Of a DNA stretch of 64,000 nucleotides, positions 9,235-18,539 are shown piece by piece. This stretch comes from Vulcanimicrobiota bacterium. Its GTDB lineage: Bacteria > Vulcanimicrobiota > Xenobia > Xenobiales > JADMJV01. Position numbers and translations under genes: made by a program. The stretch is from positions 71,589-135,588 of the forward strand of contig JAHBVR010000022.1 in the NCBI GenBank assembly GCA_019637395.1, in the 5' to 3' direction. Each line of letters starts with the position of its first letter. Position 1 is the first letter of the stretch. The notes under the pieces are model-generated. The model did not search any database and had not been told where the DNA came from. It saw nothing but the letters and a program-made list of their open reading frames with translations.

Positions 9235-10083
9235 ATGAGTTACTTACTGAAGGTTCGTGAAAAGGCTGATCTGAAACAAGCGGAGGCGGCCCGGCAAATG
9301 GGTGTTTCCCGGCAGTTCCTGGCTCGTCTGGAGCAGGGGCAATCGCTACCCTCGGCCGACCAGGCGGGGATTTTACGGGGATTCTACGGAGTGCCAGTCT
9401 TGGAGTCCGCTCATTTGCTGGACCAGTATGAGCGACGGCGGGATGCGGCTTTGTGTCCCTATGCGGTCGACTTTGTCGACCCCACTCCTTGGAAGACTAC
9501 CCACGAAGACTATGGATATACGCTTGAGGCATTGGGCCTGGACCCGGCCCTTTGGCAATGGATGAGCAGCTTCTTGCCCGCCGATGCGCCTCGAGAATGT
9601 TTTGCTTTGGGACAGGTGGCGGCCCTGGGCGCCAGACCGATGTTAGGCAATCCGAATCGTTGGGATTTTGTTGAGCATGTGGTGGTCGACCACCTGGGAC
9701 GTCTACCGGGCTGTCGAGTTTTTCCAGGCCTTATATATGAATCCGGTGATACCGATCTGTGGCTGTGGCCGCAGATGCGCTTGCGTATTGACGCCAGATA
9801 CTGGTTTCGCCTGGATGGGCTGGTCGGATATCGAAAGGCTTCGAGACGATTCTGGCTGGCTCTTGAGTGGGACGGCGCAGGCCGTGATTTGCGCCGGGAT
9901 GCCTTTCGCTCGGAGCGACTGGGGATGCTGGAGGTGCGTATCACCAACCAGGAGATTAAGGAAGTTCGCACCACCGCACTACTTTTCGAGCGCATTGAGG
10001 CAGCGATTTCCGCTCACCTGGCCAATCCCGGCCTTCTCAAGACCACTCCTCCGCGTCTGATGCGAGTGAACGGCGAGTGGTAA
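9235..10083 (+). CDS. XRE-type HTH fused to a nuclease-like (PD-(D/E)xK/Vsr-like) domain
   Basis: 282 aa. Residues 1-50 form a Cro/cI helix-turn-helix (KADLKQAEAARQMGVSRQFL and LEQGQSLPSAD). The C-terminal part resembles DUF559/Vsr-like endonuclease cores: FRLDGLVGYRKASRRFWLAL with D194, then EWDGAGRDLRRDAFRSERLG with E211 and D213, then a predicted strand and helix (MLEVRITNQEI). This may be a site-specific nuclease or an inactive nuclease-fold regulator. The HTH is clear; the nuclease assignment is an inference from the D...ExD spacing. It stands alone, just upstream of a minisatellite. Confidence 0.6.
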   Translation: MSYLLKVREKADLKQAEAARQMGVSRQFLARLEQGQSLPSADQAGILRGFYGVPVLESAHLLDQYERRRDAALCPYAVDFVDPTPWKTTHEDYGYTLEALGLDPALWQWMSSFLPADAPRECFALGQVAALGARPMLGNPNRWDFVEHVVVDHLGRLPGCRVFPGLIYESGDTDLWLWPQMRLRIDARYWFRLDGLVGYRKASRRFWLALEWDGAGRDLRRDAFRSERLGMLEVRITNQEIKEVRTTALLFERIEAAISAHLANPGLLKTTPPRLMRVNGEW

Positions 10084-10124
10084 CCTCGCTAAGGCGCTCC
10101 GTTGGTGGTTGTTGCCGGCTTAGT

Positions 10125-10504
10125 GGGCGGTAACATTGTTATCGGTGGCCGGCAACAAGGTGGCGGTTGTCGTTGGGCGGTAACATTGTTATCGGTGGCC
10201 GGCAACAGGACGGCGGTAGTCGTTGGGCGGTAACTTTGTTGTCGGTGGCCGGCAACAGGCGGCGGTAGTCGTTGGGCGGTAACTTTGTTGTCGGTGGCCG
10301 GCAACTGGGCGGCGGTTGTCGTTGGGCGGTAACTTTGTTGTCGGTGGCCGGCAACTGGGCGGCGGTTGTCGTGGGGCGGTAACATTGTTATCGGTGGCCG
10401 GCAACAGGGCGATGGTAGTCGTGGGGCGGTAACATTGTTATCGGTGGCCGGCAACTGGGTGGCGGTTGTCGTTGGGAGGGAACAAGGTTATCGGTGAGCG
10501 GCAT
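10125..10504. repeat. 50-bp tandem minisatellite, about 7.5 copies
   Basis: Units start at 10125, 10175, 10225, 10274, 10324, 10374, 10424 and a degenerate one at 10474; spacing is 50, 50, 49, 50, 50, 50, 50. Each has the core GGGCGGTAACATTGTTATCG (or ..ACTTTGTTGTCG), then GTGGCCGGCAAC and a variable GGCGGTAGTCGTT part. The core holds the imperfect dyad GGTAAC-ATT-GTTATC. Because the period is not a multiple of three and one unit is 49 bases, the long minus-strand frames through it are not genes. Confidence 0.9.
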
Positions 10505-10527
10505 CCGGACTGGCGTGCTGATGCCGG

Positions 10528-12243
10528 TTACCGAGAGGGGAGGAAGACTTCGTTGACGGCGCGTTCCATGAGATCGGGAGGAAGGAGGCCCTGATCGAGC
10601 AGGAAGTTATTGAAGCGTAACCGGTCGAATTTGCTGCCGAGTCGCAATTCGGTTTGCATACGTAGTTGGAGAATGCGGGTGTATCCGTAGAAGTAAGTTC
10701 CCGCCTGGCCGGGGTGGCGGAAGGTGTAGCGGTCGATTTCCTGTTTGGCCATGGCTGGTGAGACGGCGACTTCCTGGAGCAGGATGCGGCGGGCTTCTTC
10801 GGGAGTGATACGGCCCAGGTTGAGCATGGGATCGAGGAAGGCACGGGCGGCTCGCAGCAGGCGCATTTGTAGGGCGATCAGCTGGCCATCAAGCGGATGG
10901 TGGGGGAGCATTTCGGCTTCGGCGTAGAGAGCCCAGCCCTCCACGTTGACACTGTTGCGGGCGTAGAGGACACGGGCCAGGCTGACGCCGCGTTCGACCA
11001 TGGCGGTGAACTGGAGCTCGTGGCCGGGGCGACCTTCGTGAGCGCTGACTGTCCAGGTGGCGCCAGGGAAGTTAAAGTCGTCGTATTCCTGGTTAGCCAC
11101 GCTCACCGGCAGGACGAAGGTTCCTTGCTCCCCGTGGTTATTGGCCAGAGGGGGAGGATCCATGTGGGGCGCGGGCTGGGCGGCCGACTCGGCTTCACTG
11201 GCCAGGCGGACTTGCATCGGACGGTCCGGCAAATTTACCAGCTTCTCGCGGCGAATGACCACCTCGATTTGAGCGTTGCATTCCTTATATTCCGTCTCCA
11301 GCCGCTCGTTGGGGATTTTGTCTAGCTTCAAAAGGGCTATGGCTTTAGGATATTGAGTTTCGGCAAATCCCTTTTCTCGGGCCACCAGCGGAGCCAGTTG
11401 TTGCAGCGCGGCGCGCGTTTCCATAAATTCCAGAAGGGCGCTTTGTATCAGAGTGTCGGGCTCGACGTCGATACCCCACTGTTTGAGAGTGAAAGCATAA
11501 AGCTCGGGGGGCATTTTGAAATCAGCACGGGCCACCGGCAGCACGTTTTCGCGCTCCCATTTGGCATAGTCGTTGACCTGGGATTCGAGCGCGGCCAGGG
11601 CCGGCTCTCCCCCGCTGATCTGATACTTCTGGAACAGTTGGCGAATGCCCTGAACGTAGGTTGCCGAATTGGCCAGACTATCCTCGACGCTCAGACGGGT
11701 GGGGCCCAGCAAGCCTGGGGCGCGGCGCTCCATGAAACGGGCTTTGGCCAGTTCCGTCAATGGCTTCGTTCCCGGGGCCTGGCCCACATAGTGCTGCAAC
11801 AACTCGACCGCCTTGGCCCGACGAGCCGGGGGCGTCTGATCGTTGAGCAGCACACGCATTCCACCGAAAATGACCCCCGGGGCGTCCACCCAGGCCAACA
11901 GGTATTTTTGGTGCAGTTGCAACCGCCGATTGTCCCGCTCCAGACTGCCGATAAGAATCTCCAGATCTTGACACACGTTGGTGTCTTTCTCTTGGGCCAG
12001 GCGTTTGCGCAGCTCGGCCAGCATCTGCTCGTTGGAGCGCAGCCTGCGTTCGCTCAATTGCGGTCCCAGGTCCAGGGAAAGGCCATCGTACTGAGTCAGC
12101 CCGTTAGCCGAGGCTTCCTCAGGCACGAAACGGGCCTGTTCCTCCAGTACGTAGCGTGTGTTCAGATTGCTGCGCGCCACCCAGGCCGGTTGGGCTTGCA
12201 GGCTGGAGCTCAGGAGAAGGGCCAGAACCCAGACGTACTTCAT
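10528..12243 (-). CDS. exported DUF885 family protein (putative metallopeptidase)
   Basis: 571 aa with signal peptide MKYVWVLALLLSSSLQAQPA. The C-terminal half carries the DUF885 hallmark SAHEGRPGHELQF near residue 399, an HExxxxH-like metal site, followed by VNVEGWALYAEAEMLPHHPL. The last 90 residues (EIDRYTFRHPGQAGTYFYGY) are also typical. Members are thought to be zinc-dependent peptidases of the gluzincin type, mostly periplasmic; substrates are unknown. The start ATG (12243) directly follows a TAA at 12246-12244 that ends a decayed upstream frame. Confidence 0.85.
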   Translation of the reverse strand: MKYVWVLALLLSSSLQAQPAWVARSNLNTRYVLEEQARFVPEEASANGLTQYDGLSLDLGPQLSERRLRSNEQMLAELRKRLAQEKDTNVCQDLEILIGSLERDNRRLQLHQKYLLAWVDAPGVIFGGMRVLLNDQTPPARRAKAVELLQHYVGQAPGTKPLTELAKARFMERRAPGLLGPTRLSVEDSLANSATYVQGIRQLFQKYQISGGEPALAALESQVNDYAKWERENVLPVARADFKMPPELYAFTLKQWGIDVEPDTLIQSALLEFMETRAALQQLAPLVAREKGFAETQYPKAIALLKLDKIPNERLETEYKECNAQIEVVIRREKLVNLPDRPMQVRLASEAESAAQPAPHMDPPPLANNHGEQGTFVLPVSVANQEYDDFNFPGATWTVSAHEGRPGHELQFTAMVERGVSLARVLYARNSVNVEGWALYAEAEMLPHHPLDGQLIALQMRLLRAARAFLDPMLNLGRITPEEARRILLQEVAVSPAMAKQEIDRYTFRHPGQAGTYFYGYTRILQLRMQTELRLGSKFDRLRFNNFLLDQGLLPPDLMERAVNEVFLPSR

Positions 12244-12495
12244 TTAGCGCTGAACGAGTCCATTCTGAGTGTTAAAGGCCGGCCGATTGATCGGCGCGCC
12301 TGGGTGAAAATCCACGTCTTTGCCGTTTTTGTCACGCCAGGCGTTTTCGTTTGGCACCATGGCCGGGTTTTTCTCGTAGGAGCGGCGGATCCTCTCCGCT
12401 CGGCCCGTTTCTTCCCTTGCCCCCAGAAGCGGGCATCGAAGGAATGGCAGGCCGAAAACTTCTCGTAGGCGTGAGCTTTCTCTTGCTTGTGCCTC
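12244..12495 (-). pseudogene. C-terminal fragment of an unidentified protein, frameshifted
   Basis: Two minus-strand frames join to a protein-like tail: HKQEKAHAYEKFSACHSFDA then RFWGQGKKRAER in one frame, and IRRSYEKNPAMVPNENAWRD then KNGKDVDFHPGAPINRP in the next, ending in TAA immediately before the DUF885 start. The shift lies near 12385. The fragment is too short to name. The stop-start junction suggests it was once the gene preceding DUF885 in an operon. Confidence 0.4.
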
Positions 12496-12559
12496 GAAGC
12501 GGGTGCACCGGCGGAACCGCCCGGCCGTGAGGACCTGCGGAAAGCGGCGCTGGCCCACT

Positions 12560-13166
12560 CGATGTTTCAGGAAAGGCGACGGTACACCGCCGCAGTGGAG
12601 CTGGGCCGCGCTATTTTGAGCGCGCGCGGGGTTGCCGCTGAGCCAGGCGAAACGGCCGTAAGAGGAGTCGTTGGCCAGGGCTTCGGTTTCGTCTCGCTAA
12701 GGGATGAAGCACAGCACGAGTCCGAAGAGCGTCAACAAAGACCGCTACCCGCCCCTGTCGGAATCAGCCGGCGGGTTCCGGCGATACAGGCCTGGCCGCT
12801 ATTCATAAAGGCAGCCTGTAACGCGAAAGGAGGTGGGCGGATTTGCACCCCAAGTTCCAGAGCTACTCGCTTTGACGGTTTCGCTGGCGTAGCGCAGAAT
12901 TTGTTTGCCCACGGCGTTCCGCTGCCTGTTTGTTCCCTGGGAGAAGTTCACCACTCCGGGCGGAAGGTCAGAAGCATGCACGCACTCGATCGGTCATGGA
13001 GCCGGCAGCGCCGACCGTGCAACCCGCCGCCGGGCGCAGCTTCGGCGAAATCTTCAAGAGATTGGCGTTCCAGGGCGATCCGATAGTTGCCAACGGCCGC
13101 CTGGACCGGGCTTTCAGTGCGCCTGCCGCCGCCGCTTGGGAGTCGATCCAGGCGTCGTTGATATAA
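12560..13166 (-). pseudogene. decayed aldehyde dehydrogenase
   Basis: Pieces of an NAD(P)-dependent aldehyde dehydrogenase appear in order but in different frames: YINDAWIDSQ near 13150 (N-terminus), GVVNFSQGTNRQRNAVGKQI near 12950, the catalytic-cysteine motif QAAFMNSGQACIAGTRRLIP near 12770, and DETEALANDSSYGRFAWLSG with NPARAQ near 12690. In-frame stops, frameshifts and shortened spacing (about 600 bases against about 1400 for a whole gene) show heavy decay. It follows the SDR-type reductase by about ten bases, so it was probably its operon partner. Confidence 0.75.
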
Positions 13167-13174
13167 TGTGTTTT

Positions 13175-14023
13175 TCACAGACTCTCCAGAATCGTTTGAC
13201 GAGCCGGCCGGGGCTGGAAGCCCAACCATTCCCGGGCCTTGGCGGAGCTGGTGGGATGCTGCTTGCCCAGGTCCTGCCGGAAAGGGCGCAGGGGAGGAAG
13301 CCGGCGGGCCAACCAGTTGGGCAGCAGCCAGGGACGGTGGCCGAGAATCTGGGCGATTTCCTTCATCCACAGGAACTCACCGGTGGCCAGGAAGCGCTGG
13401 CCGGCGGCCCGTGGTTCCAGCAGGGCCTGAATGTGTAGTTCGGCCAGATCGCGCACGTCTACCACCCAAAATCCCAGCCATGGGACGAACCAGCGCAATT
13501 GCTTGAGCACGCGCAGAGAGCCCTGAGGGCGGGCGCTGAGGGCCGGACCGAAGACGGCTCCGGGTAGGATGGTGGTCAGTTGCTTAGGGTCGATGGCCTG
13601 CCAGGCGGCTCGCTCGGCCAGGGTTTTGGAAAGCCGATAGGGGTCCTCTCGATACTGGTCGGGTTCAGCCCAAACGGTCTCGTCGCTCGGTTGGCCCGGG
13701 ATGCGGGCGGCGGCGGCCGCGGAAGTCATCACCACTCGCTCCACCCCGGCCCGGCTGGCCGCCTGCAAGACCCTCAAGGTCCCGTCGCGCGCGGGGGCGG
13801 TCAGGTCTCCTTGGCCACTCAGCGGGCTGGCCACGTGGAGAACATAGTGGCAGCCCGTCACGGCTTCCTCCCATCCCTCATCGCGAGTCAAATCGGCGCA
13901 GACGAATCCAGGCCGGGCCGTTCGGCTGGTAGCCCGCACGTGAAATCCACGCTCTTCGAGCAGCCGGATACACCAGTTGGCGATATATCCATTCCCTCCG
14001 GTAACCAGAACCGTTTTGTTCAT
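13175..14023 (-). CDS. NAD(P)-dependent epimerase/reductase (extended SDR)
   Basis: 282 aa. The N-terminal dinucleotide motif VTGGNGYIANW (residues 7-17) is a variant of TGxxGxxG. It is followed by VLHVASPLSG, RVVMTSAAAAARIPGQ and the catalytic YRLSKTLAERAAW (YxxxK). The pattern matches dihydroflavonol reductase/cinnamoyl-CoA reductase-like proteins, which reduce carbonyls with NADPH. It is divergent from a TetR regulator, with a 16-bp dyad abutting its start codon, so it is probably that regulator's target. A decayed aldehyde dehydrogenase follows, hinting at a former aldehyde/alcohol pathway. Confidence 0.85.
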   Translation of the reverse strand: MNKTVLVTGGNGYIANWCIRLLEERGFHVRATSRTARPGFVCADLTRDEGWEEAVTGCHYVLHVASPLSGQGDLTAPARDGTLRVLQAASRAGVERVVMTSAAAAARIPGQPSDETVWAEPDQYREDPYRLSKTLAERAAWQAIDPKQLTTILPGAVFGPALSARPQGSLRVLKQLRWFVPWLGFWVVDVRDLAELHIQALLEPRAAGQRFLATGEFLWMKEIAQILGHRPWLLPNWLARRLPPLRPFRQDLGKQHPTSSAKAREWLGFQPRPARQTILESL

Positions 14024-14039
14024 GTCTACGATTGTAGAC
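14024..14039. promoter_or_regulatory. 16-bp dyad operator candidate
   Basis: GTCTAC-GATT-GTAGAC, a perfect 6-bp inverted repeat with a 4-base centre, lies directly against the start codon of the reductase gene (ATG at 14023) and 42 bases before the TetR start. Position and symmetry fit a repressor site controlling one or both divergent genes. The site itself is seen; assignment to the TetR protein is inferred. Confidence 0.5.
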
Positions 14040-14080
14040 TTAAGAGGGGAAGATTGTCAAGTCGGGGCGTAGTGGGGGGA

Positions 14081-14644
14081 GTGAAGCCACGGCGTAATGC
14101 TCAGGAGACTCGGCGGCGGATTTTACAATCCGCTCGCGCGGCTTTTGCACGACTGGGCTACGCTGGAGCGGGTGTGCGTGAGATTGCTCAGGGAGCCGGG
14201 GTGACGGCCATGTTGGTGAACCGCTATTTCGGCTCCAAGGAAGGTCTTTTTGCCGAGGTTGTGGCCGCCAGTATGGCCGACCCTCACATTCTCACGGCCC
14301 AGAATTTACAGTCGCCGGAGGCCGCCCGCCGCATGGCCGAAGCCCTGGTCAGAATCACCGCTACTGGCGTTAATCCGTTGGATGGGTTTTTAATTTTGCT
14401 GCATTCGACAGCCAGCCAGCGCGCCGCCGAAATTGGGCGGGCCGAAATCGAAAAGGCTCACCTCAAGACCATGACCGAGGCACTCAGTGGACCGGACGCG
14501 GCAACCAGAGCGGCGCTGATACTTTCGCTGGTGGCCGGGTTTCAGGTGATGCGCCAGATGATACAATTGCCGCCGCTTGCTCAGACTGATCCGACCGAAC
14601 TGGAGGAGCTGCTGACACGGGTGCTAAAAGCTCTCTTGCAGTGA
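14081..14644 (+). CDS. TetR-family transcriptional regulator
   Basis: 187 aa. Residues 5-55 form the TetR DNA-binding domain: RRNAQETRRRILQSARAAFA, GVREIAQGAGVTAMLVNRYF and GSKEGLFAEVV. The rest is the helical ligand domain. GTG at 14081 is chosen because GGGGGA precedes it and homology starts there; the open frame extends to 13580 but the extension is the reductase gene read backwards. Divergent from the reductase, it probably represses it in response to an unknown small molecule. Convergent with paoC downstream. Confidence 0.85.
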   Translation: MKPRRNAQETRRRILQSARAAFARLGYAGAGVREIAQGAGVTAMLVNRYFGSKEGLFAEVVAASMADPHILTAQNLQSPEAARRMAEALVRITATGVNPLDGFLILLHSTASQRAAEIGRAEIEKAHLKTMTEALSGPDAATRAALILSLVAGFQVMRQMIQLPPLAQTDPTELEELLTRVLKALLQ

Positions 14645-14667
14645 CGTCGTGCGGCGAATGATGCCCA

Positions 14668-16875
14668 TTAGACCGGTGGAAGGTGGTCGAGCAGTTTATC
14701 GGGGGTGAAAGGGTAGTCGCGCAGGCGGATACCGGTGGCGTTGTAAATAGCGTTGGCTACCGCGGCTCCAATGCCGCAGATTCCCAGTTCGCCCACCCCC
14801 TTGGCTTTCATGGGCGAACTCTTGTCGTCGATTTCCTCCAAGATCACTACCTCCGTATGGGGGATGTCGGCGTGCACCGGCACGTGATACTCGGCCAGGT
14901 CGTGGTTGACGAAGTAGCCGTGGCGTTTGTCCACCACCAACTCCTCGCAGAGGGCGGCGCCGATCCCCTTGGCCATGGCTCCGATGAGTTGGGAGCGGGC
15001 GGTTTTGGGATTGAGGATGCGCCCGGCGGTGAAGACGCCGAGCAGCCGGCGAATGCGGGTCTCTCCGGTAACGCGGTGTACGCCCACTTCCACAAAATGG
15101 GCGCCGAAGGAGGATTGGGCCCACTTTTTCTGGGTATCCCCGAACTCGATCTTGTCCTGAGCACTGAGGCCTTTGGGGCCGGCCGCCTGGGCCAGGGGCA
15201 TGCTCTGGCCGGCGCAGCTCATCTTGCCGTCCTCAAAAGTGGTGGCTTCGATGTCCCAGCCGGCCTTGTGGGCCAGCGCCTGGCGCAGCCTGACACAGGC
15301 GGCGTAGACGCTGGAGGCGGAGCTGTTGCCGCCGAACTGACCGCCGGAACCGCAGGAAACGGGATAGTGGCTTTCGGCCAGTTTGACGGTTACGTGATGC
15401 AGGGGCACTCCCATCATCTCGGCGGCGGTCTGGGCCAGAATGGTGTAGGAACCGGTACCGATGTCGGTCATGTCGGACTCGACCGTGATTTTTCCGTGCT
15501 TGTCGACTCGGACACGGGCTTCGGATTCTTTGGTGGGATTGTTGCGCAGGGCCGAGGAGACCCCCAGGCCAATCAGCCAGTTGCCGTCGCGGATTTGAGC
15601 GGGCTTGGGGTTGCGCTTGCTCCAGCCAAAGCGGCGAGCGCCTTCCTGCAAGCATTCCACCAGTTTGCGGCTGGAGAAGGGGCGCTCCGGACCTTTCTCG
15701 GGATCGTACTGGACGTCATTGAGGACGCGCAGCTGGACGGGATCCAGGTTGAGTTTCTCGGCCAGTTCGTCCATGGCCACTTCCAGGCTGAGATGGCCGA
15801 CCGCTTCGCCGGGAGCGCGCATGGCGTTGCCTTCCGGTAGATCGAGGTCAGCCAGGCGATGGGTCACCAGTCGGTTGGCGCCAGCATAAAGCAGGCGGGT
15901 TTGGGAACCGGCCCGCTCTTCGCGGAAGCTGTTCAGGTTGCCCGACCAGCTTTCGTGGGCGATGGCCTGGAGTTTACCGTCCGGGTCGGCTCCCAGGCGC
16001 ACGCGCTGGATGGTGGCCGGGCGGTGGGTGGTGTTGTTGGGAACCTGGGCGCGAGTCAGGGCCACCTTGACGGGGCGCTTGATCAGGCGGGCGCCCAGGG
16101 CGGCCAGAATAGCGTCGCTGCGCACCCACAGTTTGCCCCCGAAGCCGCCGCCAATGAAGGGTGAGCTGACGTGGATCTTTTCCGGGCGGATGCCCAGGAT
16201 TTCCGAGGTATCGTGTACCGCCCAGGCAATCATCTGATTGGAAGTCCAGAGCAGCAGTTGATCGCCGTGCCAGGCGGCGATGGAGGCGTGAGGTTCCATC
16301 ATCATGTGGCTCTGGTCGGGGGTGGTGAAAGTGCTGTCGACGGTCACGGGGGCCCGCCCAAAGGCGCTCTCGAAATCGCCGGTCTGGCTATCGGACGGGC
16401 CGAACTGGCCGGCTTTGGGCACTTTGGCGTTCGCTTTTTCAGCGGCCAGGTCGTAACGGCCCTGAACCGGAGCGTAGTCGACCCGCACCAATTTGGCTGC
16501 GTGACGAGCCTGCTCGAAGGTCTCGGCCACCACCAGGGCCACCGACTGGTCAAAGTGCTCGACCTGCGGGCCGGCCAGCAGGCGAGCGGCGTGGGACCTG
16601 GCTTTGCGCAGTTTGCCGGCGTTTTTGTAGGTGACCACTCCGAGCACTCCTGGGGCGGCCTCAGCCCGACTGGTGTCGATGCGGGTGATTTTGCCGGTGG
16701 CGATGGTCGAACCCACCATGACGCCGTAGGCGGCGTTCGGCGCCAACTGGTTGCGCTCGTAGGCGTAGGCAGCGGTGCCGGTGACTTTGGCGCGTCCGTC
16801 GATGCGGTCATGGGGATGTCCGATGACTTTGCCCTGGTCGATGGGGTTGGGTCCGGCGGGGGCGGTGAACTTCAT
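14668..16875 (-). CDS. paoC: molybdopterin-binding subunit of PaoABC-type aldehyde oxidoreductase
   Basis: 735 aa from ATG at 16875. Xanthine-dehydrogenase large-subunit motifs are present: [54 protein letters not shown], and the catalytic glutamate in [20 protein letters not shown]. The enzyme family oxidises aldehydes to acids with water as the oxygen donor, using molybdopterin cytosine dinucleotide. Its start overlaps the stop of the FAD subunit (ATGA). With the 4Fe-4S type FAD subunit and the Tat-exported 2Fe-2S subunit, it forms a probable periplasmic heterotrimer. The annotated start upstream at 17388 is a frame extension only. Confidence 0.88.
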   Translation of the reverse strand: MKFTAPAGPNPIDQGKVIGHPHDRIDGRAKVTGTAAYAYERNQLAPNAAYGVMVGSTIATGKITRIDTSRAEAAPGVLGVVTYKNAGKLRKARSHAARLLAGPQVEHFDQSVALVVAETFEQARHAAKLVRVDYAPVQGRYDLAAEKANAKVPKAGQFGPSDSQTGDFESAFGRAPVTVDSTFTTPDQSHMMMEPHASIAAWHGDQLLLWTSNQMIAWAVHDTSEILGIRPEKIHVSSPFIGGGFGGKLWVRSDAILAALGARLIKRPVKVALTRAQVPNNTTHRPATIQRVRLGADPDGKLQAIAHESWSGNLNSFREERAGSQTRLLYAGANRLVTHRLADLDLPEGNAMRAPGEAVGHLSLEVAMDELAEKLNLDPVQLRVLNDVQYDPEKGPERPFSSRKLVECLQEGARRFGWSKRNPKPAQIRDGNWLIGLGVSSALRNNPTKESEARVRVDKHGKITVESDMTDIGTGSYTILAQTAAEMMGVPLHHVTVKLAESHYPVSCGSGGQFGGNSSASSVYAACVRLRQALAHKAGWDIEATTFEDGKMSCAGQSMPLAQAAGPKGLSAQDKIEFGDTQKKWAQSSFGAHFVEVGVHRVTGETRIRRLLGVFTAGRILNPKTARSQLIGAMAKGIGAALCEELVVDKRHGYFVNHDLAEYHVPVHADIPHTEVVILEEIDDKSSPMKAKGVGELGICGIGAAVANAIYNATGIRLRDYPFTPDKLLDHLPPV

Positions 16876-17795
16876 GGGAGTTTGACTCCTTGTAGAGCGG
16901 ATGTAATCAGGCGGCTGGCCAGGGTTTTTTTGAAGGCGTTCTGGGGCGTGGTGCGCGCGCCGGCCAGGATTTGCTCGGCGTTCTGGGCGCCTTCCACGCG
17001 CCACGGCTTGGGCGCCAGGCCGCCGAAAGCGAACTGGAAACGCCCGTCGGGCAGCTGGACGGCGGCCATGGAGACGGCCGCGAAGGCGTAGGAGGCCCGG
17101 TCGCGCACTTTGATATAGGTTTGCCTGCCGCCCACCGGCTTGGGCAGGGTCACGTGCGTAATCAGTTCGCCGGGCTTGAGGTTGGTTTCGAGGTGCGGTG
17201 TGTGGCCGGGAAGGCGATGCAGGTCGGCGATAGGGATCGTGCGTTGCGACCCGTCGGGGGAGATGGTTTCCACCTGCGCGTCCAGCACACGCATGGCCAC
17301 GGCCATATCCGAGGGATGAGTGGCGATGCAGGCATCCGAAACTCCCAAGATGCCCAGGTTGCGTTCGTAGCCGCCGATGGCCGAGCAACCGCTGCCCGGT
17401 TTGCGTTTATTGCAAGGTTTGCTGGTGTCGTAGAAATAGGGGCAGCGGGTGCGCTGCAGCAGGTTGCCGGCGGTGGTGGCCTTGTTGCGCAGTTGGGCCG
17501 AGGCGCCGGCCAGCAGAGCGCGTGAGAGCACCGGGTAGTCTCGGCGAATCCGAACGTCGGCGGCCAGGTCGGTGTTGCGTACCAACGCTCCGATGCGCAG
17601 GCCGTCACCCGCGCTGGTGATCTTGTCCAGCCCGATGTGGTTGACATCGATGAGGTGAGGAGGTGTTTCCACCTGGTGCTTCATGAGGTCGAGCAGGTTG
17701 GTGCCGCCGGCGATGAACCTGGCGTGAGGATGTTTCTGGGCGGCTTGAGCCGCTTCTTGGGGCGTTTGGGCCCGTTGGTATGTAAACGGCTGCAT
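16872..17795 (-). CDS. paoB: FAD-binding subunit of PaoABC-type aldehyde oxidoreductase
   Basis: 307 aa from ATG at 17795. The FAD domain shows [20 protein letters not shown] and [12 protein letters not shown]. The cysteine segment TRCPYFYD...[10 protein letters not shown] matches the extra 4Fe-4S cluster known in PaoB and in the beta subunit of 4-hydroxybenzoyl-CoA reductase, and [14 protein letters not shown] is a further family block. It passes electrons between the 2Fe-2S and FAD centres. The start is one base after the paoA stop (TGACATG), and its stop overlaps the paoC start. Confidence 0.88.
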   Translation of the reverse strand: MQPFTYQRAQTPQEAAQAAQKHPHARFIAGGTNLLDLMKHQVETPPHLIDVNHIGLDKITSAGDGLRIGALVRNTDLAADVRIRRDYPVLSRALLAGASAQLRNKATTAGNLLQRTRCPYFYDTSKPCNKRKPGSGCSAIGGYERNLGILGVSDACIATHPSDMAVAMRVLDAQVETISPDGSQRTIPIADLHRLPGHTPHLETNLKPGELITHVTLPKPVGGRQTYIKVRDRASYAFAAVSMAAVQLPDGRFQFAFGGLAPKPWRVEGAQNAEQILAGARTTPQNAFKKTLASRLITSALQGVKLP

Positions 17796-17796
17796 G

Positions 17797-18429
17797 TCAG
17801 GCTTCTCCGGCCACTTCGCGCACGGCCGCGATGATGTTGGAATAAGCTCCACAGCGGCAGATATTGCCGCTCATGCGTTCTCGAAGCTCCGGGTCGCTAG
17901 GCCGCATCGGTCCGTTGAGGTCGACGCTGGCGTGGCTGGGAATGCCGGCCTGGATTTCCTTGAGAGCGCCCACGGCCGAGCAGATTTGTCCGGGGGTGCA
18001 GTAGCCACACTGAAATCCGTCGTGTTTCACAAAGGCGGCCTGCAGAGGATGAAGCTTGTCGGGCGTGCCCAACCCCTCGATGGTGGTAACGGCTTCACCC
18101 TCGTGCATGAGGGCCAGGGTCAGGCAAGAATTGATGCGCCGGCCGTTGACGAGCACGGTGCAGGCGCCGCACTGGCCGTGGTCGCAGCCTTTCTTGGTCC
18201 CGTTTAGATGGAGATGTTCGCGCAGGGCGTCGAGCAGGCTGGTGCGGGGATCGAGGTGCAATTTGCGGACCTTGCCGTTGACGGTGAAGCTGACCGGAAG
18301 TCGGGGCGTCGCTTCCATTGGAGGAGCGGGCATGGCTTCGGGAGGGCTGGTCCAGGGAGTGGCTACCAGGGCCCCCGTCACGGCGGCCCCGGTGCTTAGA
18401 AAATTGCGGCGTGTCCAATGGTTTTCCAT
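17797..18429 (-). CDS. paoA: Tat-exported 2Fe-2S subunit of PaoABC-type aldehyde oxidoreductase
   Basis: 210 aa from ATG at 18429, chosen because the twin-arginine leader [19 protein letters not shown] then lies at residues 5-23 and GAAGG-like sequence precedes it. Two 2Fe-2S clusters are evident: the plant-type [20 protein letters not shown]...C and the C-terminal [10 protein letters not shown] with GNICRCGAY. In PaoA of E. coli the Tat signal on this subunit carries the assembled complex to the periplasm. First gene of paoABC, divergent from galT. Confidence 0.9.
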   Translation of the reverse strand: MENHWTRRNFLSTGAAVTGALVATPWTSPPEAMPAPPMEATPRLPVSFTVNGKVRKLHLDPRTSLLDALREHLHLNGTKKGCDHGQCGACTVLVNGRRINSCLTLALMHEGEAVTTIEGLGTPDKLHPLQAAFVKHDGFQCGYCTPGQICSAVGALKEIQAGIPSHASVDLNGPMRPSDPELRERMSGNICRCGAYSNIIAAVREVAGEA

Positions 18430-18539
18430 GGAAAGGCCTTCCGCGTCGTAAGCCTCCTTGCCTTCCGTAGGGATCGGGACAAGCGTAATCAATCAGGGAG
18501 TACTCCAGGGTATTGTTTTGGAGGGGCGAAGCTGGAGGG

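Noticed and set aside
10089-10454. Repetitive protein MPATDNNVTAPRLP... on the minus strand
   Set aside because: The period is 50 bases with one 49-base unit, so no frame is kept; it is a by-product of the minisatellite.
10125-10504. CRISPR array
   Set aside because: The units are joined head to tail with almost all 50 bases conserved; there are no unique spacers and no cas genes.
13580-14080. N-terminal extension of the TetR protein
   Set aside because: The extension is the antisense of the reductase gene; TetR homology and the GGGGGA site begin at 14081.
16876-17388. Longer start for the paoC product
   Set aside because: It is an out-of-frame reading of paoB; the molybdopterin-subunit homology begins at 16875, which overlaps the paoB stop as ATGA.
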